A stretch of 64,000 nt of DNA from Nematostella vectensis (taxonomy: Eukaryota > Cnidaria > Anthozoa > Actiniaria > Edwardsiidae), in NCBI RefSeq assembly GCF_932526225.1, contig NC_064039.1:12914139-12978138 (forward strand), written 5' to 3'. Below the pieces are notes generated by a model. The model was not told the origin of the DNA, made no database searches, and saw nothing but the letters and a program-made list of their open reading frames with translations. The translations under genes and the position numbers were made by a program. The first letter of the stretch is position 1; the number at the start of each line of letters is the position of its first letter. Positions 36,901 to 48,900 of this stretch are shown here, piece after piece.

Positions 36901-39900
36901 TAAAGATTTCTGCCCAAATCAATCTCCACCCCTTCCTTTAGAATCCAATTTGGCAGGGTTAAGACTCTCTTTCCAATTTGTTTTAAAATATTGGTTGATT
37001 AAAAAATGTGTTTTATGCTAAATTACAATGTTTCTTTTTTTGCAGATTGCACAATCTAACCCCCATGAACGGGTGCAGTGACCGCACCCCTGGGCCACTC
37101 CCTAACCTAATGGTCCAAACCATTATCCAACTACAGGTATAGAGACATATGGATTACTTTTAAACTGCCATGTAATATTGTTTTTGCTGATTTATTGTTG
37201 ATTTGTGTTTGTTTCAGAACACTGTTTATCCTACTGACACACCAGAGCAACTTGCTGATGTTTTAGAATCACTTTTGAAAGTGCAGGTGCGTTTTGCATT
37301 CAAAACATGTTATTTGCAATCATGATACAAGTGTATAATGATGACAATCATGGGTCAATACTTCATGTAAGATCCCATGGTCATTAATTCATGTAGAGTT
37401 AGGGTTAGGGAGTAGTGCCAGACGGTTAGTGCCAGCTCGTGGGTCATACATGAATCACTAAACTATCATGGTGGTCTTGGAAATTAAAGTGTAACGAGAA
37501 CCATTGCAATATCAGTGATGGCGAAGAGATGGTGATGATGATATTGTTAATGGTGAGGATAGGGATAGTGGAAGTTATAAATGATGGATGGTGGCTGTTA
37601 TGATGATGGTGGTGATTGAGGTGTAAATGATGATGATAATGGTGATGTTGTTGATGCACCAGTGAGTTGCTTGATAGGGTTTAAAGTGGCTGTGTAGAAA
37701 ACTATTGATACATAGTAGTAGCATAATTAGCGTTATGATCACTCTTATAATTATACTGACTAAACCTTTTCATGTATCAAATTAGCAATAGCATATAAAA
37801 AGCATCTTAGCAGTGCATGTATTTTGGCCCTTGTAGAACATCACAAGATACCAGTTGTATCTTGAGTCAATCCGTGCTGCACTGGTTGGCCTCTTGGCGG
37901 CTGATTCAACATCTATGCAGGAATCCCTGTGGACAGGCTTTTTCATTTTCAAAGTAAGTAAGAATGTATATAAAGTAAGAATGCAAGGTAAGAACTGCAT
38001 ATCTATTAAAGTCTGTAGACCCTACTTGTGTGGCAATGTTGTTTTGTTTCTGGACTTTTTAAAATCTCATCTTAAAAAAAAAACTTTCCCTGTATTATTT
38101 GGAACTAAGCTGTTTTAAGTGTAGGATGATTGAAAATGAGCATAAACATGAACATCTTATTTGCATTGGGTTTCTTAGTTACCCAAGGTTTTCAGTCTTC
38201 TGGAGTCTAGGCTACAGAGCCAAGCCCAGGTAACCCCAGGCAACGAACACGGCACAGTGCTAGCAGTCCTACAGCAACTGAAGAACTTTACTCCATTACT
38301 CAACGAGGTGGATCAGAAATGCAGGTTTGCTAACCCATTGTAACTTTACATTCATAAGTCATTCAGACTTCATATATGTACAAAGGGTTGTTGACACAGA
38401 AAGGAGACCATACAGTAACTGATGGACCTGTACTAGGCAATCTTTTAAGATGTCAAATTTGTAATTTTAGCACTGCATTCGTATACCTTTGACAAGAGTC
38501 CTCCAATTATCACATTGTAAAAGCACTTTCAGAGCTCTATTTGGGCATACTGTAGGGGAATGAGGATCACCTTGGGATGATGGTTTTTTTTACGTTTTTA
38601 GCTGTGATATCTTTGGTGAGTTCATTCACCAGTACTCTAAGTATGCCCCACCGCAAGTTGCAGATAGGCTTCAACAGATCGCTGATCAGCGGTAAGCTCT
38701 TGTCATATTCTACCCAGTATTCTTCTGCATTCATCTTTTGAGTAAGTGAACAGTTCTGATTCCAAAAGCCCTTTTCAAATTCCCAATCTGCCATTCAGTC
38801 AATCTCTTTCTTATTCACTCCTTAAGCGGACAAGCACATGGACACTTGGGCTCAAGGCTCAACAAATTGGACTTTGTTTTTTTTTCATCCCTTGATATTT
38901 TTGCAATATCTTTTCAACAAATTGTGTAATACTTTTCCCCTCCCTTAATGATTTTTACTTTAACAAATTGGACTTTATTTTCCCTTACTTAATATATTTT
39001 TCATATCTTTTCAGGGAGTCCCTCATGGATGAAGAATCTTCCCCAGGGGGAGCTACATATCAACCAGTCAGACTACTCATAGATGCTGGTATGTGATATA
39101 TGACCAACACCATAAAAAGATGCAAGTACATTTATTTATGCATCAATGTATTTAGTGGTAGCTAATTGTGGACATAGGACTTCCGGTTTAACGTTTTTGC
39201 CTGAGAAGAGAGGGATTTGCAGCCCCCTATGTAGAAAGCAAGGTTTTTACACCTCAAACCATGGTCCTCTTGTTTGGGGGATAAAGCCCTTACCAGTAAG
39301 CTATCGTGACACCCTCCATAGTAATGGATGTTATATTATTAACCTATCTGAACGTTAAAAAAATGGGAATTTTACTCCTTTATGGTTCTTGCTCTTCAGA
39401 AACCAGAGTTAGGGATGTGCTTCAGGTGAGTCGAAAACTATTCTTGGAATTTAGAATAGTTTAAAAAAAAAGCAAGTTCCAATTCTTGTACTGATTAAGG
39501 CTTTCATGTGAAAGTAATATACAATTACAGGCAGATCTTAACCCCAAGACTGCCAGTTAATAATCATATAAACCAATACAGTAACTGTTCACATAGGGCC
39601 TTAGCTTGACCAATATGCTTTGACTGGCCCTAATGACTGACCATAAACGTGATACTAACCCTTAGATTATCCTTAAACTGACCCTAAATCAAAGACTGAC
39701 ACTGACCCTCAGGCTGACCAATATCCATTTTCTGGGCCGCATCCTAAACCTGCCACTGACCCTCAGGGTGTATAAAGCTTAAGCTAATCGTTCCCCTCAG
39801 GCTGTCCTAGAAGCAAGCTTAACCAAAGGGAACCAAGTGCAAAGAGTAGCATCCAGCCGACCTCTAACCCTTACATGTTTTTTTTTTTCATGTCATCAGG

Positions 39901-42900
39901 TACTAGAAGCCCCATCTCGGTCTATGGATGACAAGTTTCTGACACAGCTAAGCTCATTGTTCAGTTTGATGCACTCTCGTTGGAAGATGGTAGCAGTTGC
40001 CAGTATGGGGCGGATGCAGGGGATGGTCGCTGGACTAATAAGGTAAGTGATCAATTCCTTCCCAGCCATCTAATAAAAGATCTTTATAATTTTCAATGAA
40101 ATACCAATTTGATGTAAAGTTCCTTATGTTTTGTGGCATCAGTGAAGTTTTTTTTTAGGATTGTCACAGTCACAGCGATCACTTCATTTCCAGAAGTACT
40201 TATATACTATTAAATGACAGAGTTTAAACAATCTAAGGAAAGTAGAAAGATGGTAAAATAGTAAAACAGTAAACATAAGAGGAACAGCATGTGTCAGGCT
40301 AAGTTCTGATCGTTTAGAATTTTGTGGTTTTATGAGGGGCGGATCCAAGAGTTCCAGAAAGAGGGGTCAGAGACAAGAGTTTCAAGAAAGGAGGGGCCGG
40401 ATTCATTGTTCTTCCGTGGATTTTCTTATATTTCGTGTTATTTATAAGCCAAATATCTGAAAAAAGGGTGGCCGGTGCCCGCACCGCCAATCCCTCGATT
40501 CGCCCCTATTTATTATCAGAAAGAGCTTTACAAACTCTGTTATGCCACAATTCACACATTGTGTCCTATGCACTATAAGCAAAGTTCTGACTGGTCTTCC
40601 CCATCAACAGAATCACTAAAGAGACAGAGCACCCAAGTGACGATGACGAGGACAGTAAGTACATGCTGTTAAGTCTCAAATCTCTTCCTAAGCCAGGCTC
40701 TCATTTAAGTATATTTGTGTGATTGCAGTGAAGTCATCCGAACTGCGAGGGGATCTCTTTAATGCTGCCTTTATTATACTGTGCCACATCGGCCAAGTCT
40801 TTGGAAGAAAGGTACATCAGCATTGGGCACATCAGCATTGGGCACATCAGCATTGAGTACAACGACATTGGGTACAACGACATTGAGTACAACGACATTG
40901 GGTACAACGACATTGGGTACAACGACATTGGGTACAACGACATTGAATAAAACGACATTGGATACAATGACATTGGGTACAACGACATTGGGTACAACGA
41001 CATTGGGTACAACGACATTGGGTACAACGACATTGGGTACAACGACATTGGGTACAACGACATTGGGTACAACGACATTGGGTACAACGACATTGGGTAC
41101 AACGACATTGGGTATAACGACATTGGGTACAACGACATTGGGTACAACGACATTGGGTACAACGACATTGGGTACAACGACATTGGGTACAACGACATTG
41201 GGTACAACGACATTGGATACAACGACATTGGATACAATGACATTGGGTACAACAACATTGGGTACAACGACATTGGATAAAACGACATTGGATACAATGA
41301 CATTGGGTACAACGACATTGGGTACAACGACATTGGATAAAACGACATTGGATACAATGACATTGGGTACAACGACATTGGGTACAACGACATTGGGTAC
41401 AACGACATTGGATAAAACTACATTGGGTACAACGACATTGGATAAAACGACATTGGGTACAACGACATTGGGTACAACGACATTGGATAAAACGACATTG
41501 GATACAATGACATTGGGTACAACGACATTGGATACAATGACATTGGGTACAACGACATTGGGTACAACGACATTGAATAAAACGACATTGGATACAATGA
41601 CATTGGGTACAACAACATTGGGTACAACGACATTGGGTACAACGACATTGGGTACAACGACATTGGGTACAACGACATTGGGTACAACGACATTGGGTAC
41701 AACGACATTGGGTACAACGACATTGGGTACAACGACATTGGGTACAACGACATTGGGTACAACGACATTGGGTATAACGACATTGGGTACAACGACATTG
41801 GGTACAACGACATTGGGTACAACGACATTGGGTACAACGACATTGGGTACAACGACATTGGGTACAACGACATTGGGTACAACGACATTGGGTACAACGA
41901 CATTGGGTACAACGACATTGGGTACAACGACATTGGGTACAACGACATTGGGTACAACGATATTGGGTACAACGACATTGGGTACAACGACATTGGATAC
42001 AACGACATTGGGTACAACGACATTGGAACAACCACATTGGGTACAACGACATTGGGTACAATGGCATTGGGTACAACAACATTGAGTAAAATAACATTGG
42101 GTACAACGATATTGAGTACAATGACATTGGGAACATCTACATTGGGCTCAACATTGTTTTAAACATAAGAAAGATGGGGTTCTGGTAACCATCATTTATC
42201 AAATTTATCAGTACATTTATGACATTGTTTCTTTATTAAAAATATCCACAGTCAACTCTTTCTTTGCAGCTACTACTCAGTACTCCCTTAAATCCTGTTT
42301 TCACTAGTGTAAAAAATGGAGACGGACAAGAAAGACGAGACATAAATGTTAAAAGGAAATACAAGCCTAAAACGAAGGAAAAGGCACCGTTTTGTTTCTG
42401 CGATGTCTCCTCCATGCTGATTTACTCAAACTTTGTCTGTCTCCTAGTTTGGACTTTACACTATATATGGATGCGGTGTTTTACCCCCAAATAATTCAAA
42501 TGCCATGCATTACGATTTCGGGAGTTAAATTTAACAGGCATGAAGGTATCCCATGAGAACGTTCACAATATCATGCGTCAAATGTACTTATTTCTTCTTA
42601 AGGTAATCGTGGATGCCGCACGAGCTTATGGTCTGGAGCAAGCGTTTGTAACGCGCTGGATATCGTCGCACATTCCCGAGTGTGATAAATCACGCACGTT
42701 CTCCCCCGATGCCCAACACAAACCAGACCCGGCAACTGTCACGCTCCTTCTTCAACAATTCTTTACCAAGGGACCATTCACCGGGTAGGGTGTGTTCTGA
42801 ACTACATCTAATTTTGATTATTAAAGGGGCCATTTATAAAGGTTTGAGGTGGTTAACAAGAGGGTATTGGATTTTTCGTACTATCTGTCTTGAGTTTTGT

Positions 42901-45900
42901 CAATTTTATACCATACCATATTAACCTGATCTCTTATTTAGAATATGTTTATTTATTGGTGAAAGTGACAAATAATTTCAGGAAGAATTAAAGAAGTTAG
43001 ATGCTCAAACAAAGTTTTCTAAGCCAAAAGATAAAATTTTCCGCCACGTAATTGAAACTGAACACGCCCTTACAAACGATACCCGATGTACCAAACATTA
43101 AGCTAAAAAAACAAGATCTTCAGCTGATTTAAGATAAAAATTATGAAAACTAATATGGCGTCAAACCCTAACCTAAACAACCTATAATATAAGTCTTGTA
43201 ACATAGCGAAAAAAACCTGGTTTACCCGTCCAAATAAATCTAGTTTCGTTTTTTTTATAAAAAAAAAATCTAGTTTCGTATGCCAATTATCACCGAGTAA
43301 ACGGATGCGAAAAGTTCTGATTTCTGTGGAAGTATGAACTCTAGTTCTTGAATTGAGTGCTTAACTTGAAAGCTTTTTTTTCGGTCGCACCTAGCGTTCC
43401 CGTCGTCCCTGCTCAAACACTCTAATGGACTGAAGGTCAACGTTTTGTTGATGATGTCAAGATTTTGTTGATGACGTTATCGATGATGTCAGGATTTTGT
43501 TGATGATATTGATGACGTCATGGGTTGGTTGATGACGTTATCGATGATGTCATGATTTTGACATTTATAATGTTGATGACCTCATGGTTTTGTTGATTAT
43601 GTTACTGATGATGTCATGATTTTGTTGATGATGTTCATGACGTCATGGTTTTGTTGATGGTGTTATTGATGATGTCATAGTACTGTTGATGATGTTGATG
43701 ACGTCATGGTTTTGTTGATGATGTTATTGATGATGTCAAGATTTTGTTGATGACGTTATCGGTGATGTCAGGATTTTGTTGATGATATTGATGACGTCAT
43801 GGTTTTGTTGATGATGTTATTGATGATGTCATGATTTTGTTGATGATTTTATTGATAAGTTCATGATGTTGCAGTGAGGCTCGCTGGGACAAGTTGTGCC
43901 TGGATGTACCCAACGCTATGCACGAGATGCTCAAAGCCGCACAGTTCGAATCCCAAGGCGCCTCTCCCGAAATCGTACAGGTATTTGGATGTATTGTGTC
44001 TATTGTGTTGTGGAGTGATACACCCAAAACTGGAATTCGAAATTTTCGTCTTTAGTAAGATTTCTTCAGGGCAGACTTTGGCAGAGTCAAATACCAGTTT
44101 TGGTGTATTTATTCTTCTGGTTCACAAACACGTTTATTTGGGCTTTTTGTATTTATTCGTATTTTGCAAGCTCACACAAAAGGCACGTCTCACTTCAAAA
44201 TACCACTGAGCTTGTAGCATTCACCTATTTGTATATATATATTTTTTTCATTTTATTGCTGTATCTGAGTACATAATCTCGTAAAAAAAACCTTTACCCA
44301 TATAAAGGGCACGTTTTAAAACATATCTATTGAACTAGTCTTTGTTTCTTTTAATAGAAAAGAAAAATCACTAATCTATTTTTCCATGCTTCTGTTCCTA
44401 GAAAATGTGTACAAATAACCCCAAGACTAAAATGTGTAAAATCACTCGTACAGTAATCTACCTGTGGCATATTTCTGTTCCTAGAAAATATGTACAAATC
44501 ACCCAAAGACGGATATATGTGGCATGTTTCTGTTCTTAGAAATTATGGAAAAGTCACCCAAGGCTAATCTATCTGTGACACGTTTCTTATCCTAGAAATT
44601 ATGCGAGAGCATCAAGTATGAGGTCCCCGCCTGGGCTATCTGCATCTGTGCGTGGTGTTGCGGCCACACAAATGCGCTAAGGATAGAAGAGCGAGAATTC
44701 CTGACGGGGGAGGGGGAGAGGGGAGACGAGAGGCCTGTTAACCCAGGGTACGTGCGTAACATGTGCCCGTTCAGTTTCTTTATTTGGACAAAATCTGGAA
44801 CAAGGAAAACGTCGTTTGAGTATCCTCATATCGAGTATGGTCGTTTAGTGGGGTATCGTTACCTCAAGTATCGAGGTTCCACTATTGTAAAGTATTAAAA
44901 CAGTAATGACAACTATGACGCTTTTGTCAATTTCGCCCATGGCCGCTTATTTTGATATACCAAAGTCCCATCGAGCTCAACAACTTAGCAATAAGCTCAA
45001 CAAATCAGCGACAATCTCAACAACATTACAGCAGCTTGTCCATGTTTTACCCTGCTCTAAGTTTCACTTGTTGTTTTAGGCTGCTTGGGTATCTATTGAC
45101 GCCCATGAACCCAAAAGGACTTCCTCAAACCTTCACAGACAGGTAAACTACGTAAAGAGCCGCACCGTTGCTATTATCTTCATTCGAAAGTGGAAGAAGA
45201 AATTGGGGAAATGCAAAAATCTGAGTTGTTAAGTTTTTTACCTTTTTTCGCTTCTCTAGCGAGCTCTGTCCCTGCGCTAAAGACCTTTTAAGCGACGCGC
45301 TATGTTACCACCATCTTCTGGTAAATGAGTAACTTGACCCCAAACGGCGCGTATTTTCCTCTTCCCCACTCATTCACCAGGCCGCGGTAACATGACGCGT
45401 CGTTAGAGAGGTCTGAACGCGAAGTAACACAGCTCGCTGAAGGAGCAAACCCAAGGCAAATACAACCAAAACAAATAAGGATACGTAGTTTATTCAGCAC
45501 TAACATGCATTAGGTGCTGAGACGTGTTTGTCCTTTGTCAAAGCTACAAAACCCGCTGTTATTGATAAAATTTCCATTTGGTTTTCAGATGCTCCATGAT
45601 GCTTGCCGTGATGCGAGAGATGGTGGTCAGTATAGAGCGCAAAGGTACCCATGCCTATTTAAACTATTTTTTTAAACATGTACCGAAATGTAGCTCCCAG
45701 CCTCTAATAAGCGCCAAACTTCGAAGTGGCGCCGCCCTTTAACAGCCTCTGGCAGCCGCCATCTTGTCATCTTATCAAAGTACCAAGTGTGAAAAAGCAT
45801 CCATTTCCATCGGCTGATTTTCGGAAGGCAAGGCAATATTTCCGATTGAATTTGGTAAATAATGCATTAAACTTTGTTTTAGATGTTTTTCCCCGAGATA

Positions 45901-48900
45901 TTAACGCATTTTATGCTTTCCAATCTTAAATAAAAGGTGTGGCTGACAAGAGCACTTTAAGGCACGATATATATTATTTGCGGCCACCTGCTACTCAAAT
46001 AAAATATAATATATAGATTTAGGCATTGCCTAAAAGCGGAGCTCCAAACGCCCAAATCTTTGCTTCATTTTCGCTTAATAATTTAAGAAATTTTAAATAT
46101 TATTATTATATTACTGTGTTTGACGATTTCAACGATTTCACAAATCATTCGACCAATTTGTTAACCCCCCTTCCCCCCACATAACACACACATAACAAGT
46201 TTAGTTGTCATACGATGTTTCGGCGTCAGGGTAGTTTTACTTTTAGTGACGTCATTAATGACGTCACAATCACGTGACTATATTGGTGCACCCCCTTGAC
46301 AGCTTCATGACACATACCAAGATTGGTTGTCATGATGTTTCGTTCATGAGATATGGATATTTTTGTTCTTAATGAAATCGGAACAGTTTTGCTTTTAGTG
46401 ACGTCATCGATGACGTCACACAACACGTGACCATATAATTGCACCGCCCCCCTTGACACCTACATGGCACCTACCGAGTTTGGTTGCCATACGATGTTTC
46501 CTTCGTTAAATACATGACACATACATGACACCTGCCAAGTTATGTTGTCATACGATCCTTTTTGGGGACGGACTGTCGGACGGACATCCCGTCACCAAAA
46601 CTCGAGTCGATGGGTTACCAATATTTGTTACCATATTTTTCTTATACACCAGTATAGGGCTTCGCTCACGAGTCGCTTAGCTCCGCTAAGAATTATCAAA
46701 GGGAAGGCTTTCAGCACCTATATGTTTTTATTCTTTAACAATAAAAGACGAGACTGAACTAATTATTGGAGTTTTTTTCTTGTCAGAATAAGCGGCCCCT
46801 TTGCTACTCCTTAAACAAGCATTTACGGTGTGCCAGCGTTTATCTTTGTTTCTCTGATATTTTTTTAGATGACAAGCACAGCGAAGAATCCCTTGTTCCA
46901 CCTAATTCCACAGTGTCCAAGGTACATATGGCTAATCTAGCATAGGGCACTAAGGGGCTAATAGGGGCACTAAGGGGCTAATAGGGCACTAAGGGGCTAA
47001 ATGGGGGCACAAAGGGGCTAATAGAGGCACTAAGGGGCTAATAGGGGGCACTAAGGGGCTAATAGGGGGCACTAAGGGGCTAATAGGGGCACTAAGGGGC
47101 TAATAGGGGCATTAAGGGGCTAATAGGGGCACTAAGGGGCTAATAGGGGCACTAAGGGGCTAATAGGGGCATTAAGGGGCTAATAGGGGCACTAAGGGGC
47201 TAATAGGGGGCACTAAGGGGCTAATAGGGGCACTAAGGGGCTAATAGGGGCATTAAGGGGCTAATAGGGGCATTAAGGGGCTAATAGGGGGCACTAAGGG
47301 GCTAATAGGGGCATTAAGGGGCTAATAGGGGCACTAAGGGGCTAATAGGGGGCACTAAGGGGCTAATAGGGGCATTAAGGGGCTAATAGGGGCATTAAGG
47401 GGCTAATAGGGGCACTAAGGGGCTAATAGGGGGCACTAAGGGGCTAATAGGGGCACTAAGGGGCTAATAGGGGCACTAAGGGGCTAATAGGGGCACTAAG
47501 GGGCTAAATGGGGGCACTAAGGGGCTAATAGGGGCACTAAGGGGCTAATAGGGGCACTAGGGGGCTAATAGGGGCACTAAGGGGCTAATAGGGGCATTAA
47601 GGGGCTAATAGGGGCACTAAGGGGCTAATAGGGGCACTAAGGGGCTAATAGAGGGCACTAAGGGGCTAATAGGGGGCACTAAGGGGCTAATAGGGGGCAC
47701 TAAGGGGCTAATAGGGGCACTAAGGGGCTAATAGGGGCACTAAGGGGCTAATAGGGGCACTAAGGGGCTAATAGGGGCACTAAGGGGCTAATAGGGGGGC
47801 TTATAGGGGCACTAAGGGGCTAATAGGGGCACTAAGGGGCTAATAGGGGCACTAAGGGGCTAATAGGGGCACTAAGGAGCTAATAGGGGCACTAAGGGGC
47901 TAATAGGGGCACTAAGGGGCTAATAGGGGGCACTAAGTTCTCCCTGGAATACGCCCCTTACCCACGTCATGAACCATACTAGACGCGACAACGTGACAAC
48001 GTGTGCTTAAAATATATCCTTGATTCATTTTCTCATCGCCCTCTTTCGACCCAAATTTATAGAAAGTTTTCAACATTTGTTGAGATGGTTAGGAAATTAC
48101 CCTACTTTTTTAATTCACACATCCACATAAAATACCGCGGTCTTTCTTGCTTGCAACAAACCTATTTCTCCCTGGCCTCGGTTTCCTCAGGCGATCAGTG
48201 ATCTGTTGGTGTTTCTCAGGCCAAAAGTGATCTGTTGGTATTTCTCAGGCCATGAGTGATCTGTTGGTATTTCTCAGGCCATGAGTGAGTTGCTCGTGGA
48301 AGTCGTGAAGAGCAAGAGCCTCGATATTCACCGACTCCACAAGTTCAAGCGCTTCCTCATCTTAGGCGGACCGCGGTGGTTCTGCCGAGTCATCATCAAG
48401 GAGATGCTGGCACTCACGAGGCAAGAGGACATGAATACTGCAGGTTGGTGACATCTTTTAACAAGGGTAGATAATACTAACTTGTAGCGATAACAAGACA
48501 TGAAAACTGCAGGTTGGTTACATCTTTTAACAAGTGTAGATAAGACTAACTTGTAGCGATAACAAGACATGAATACTGCAGGTTGGTGACATCTTTTAAC
48601 AAGGGTAGATAATACTAACTTGTAGCGATAACAAGACATGAAAACTGCAGGTTGGTGACATCTCTTAACAAGGGTAGATAGGACTAACTTGTAGCGATAA
48701 CAAGACATGAATACTGCAGGTTGGTGACATCTCTTAACAAGGGTAGATAGGACTAACTTGTAGCGATAACAAGACATGAAAACTGCAGGTTGGTGACATC
48801 TTTTAACAAGTGTAGATAATACTAACTTGTAGCGATAACAAGACATGAATACTGCAGGTTGGTGACATCTTTTAACAAGGGTAGATAATACTAACTTGTA

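Noticed and set aside
37391-37410. Telomere-like ttagggttaggg
   Set aside because: Only two units inside a MED24 intron; too short to be an interstitial telomere array.
40734-42136. Long ORFs of 205-434 codons on both strands
   Set aside because: They are frames through the 15-bp minisatellite in a MED24 intron; open in several frames at once and made only of pentapeptide repeats.
42264-42494. 76-codon ORF just before a MED24 exon
   Set aside because: Preceded by an AG but leads to no donor in frame and has no counterpart in MED24; the exon at 42603 joins 40811 directly in phase.
46948-47938. Possible CRISPR-like regular array
   Set aside because: Direct 20-21-bp repeats abut with no unique spacers, in a eukaryotic intron; an ordinary minisatellite.
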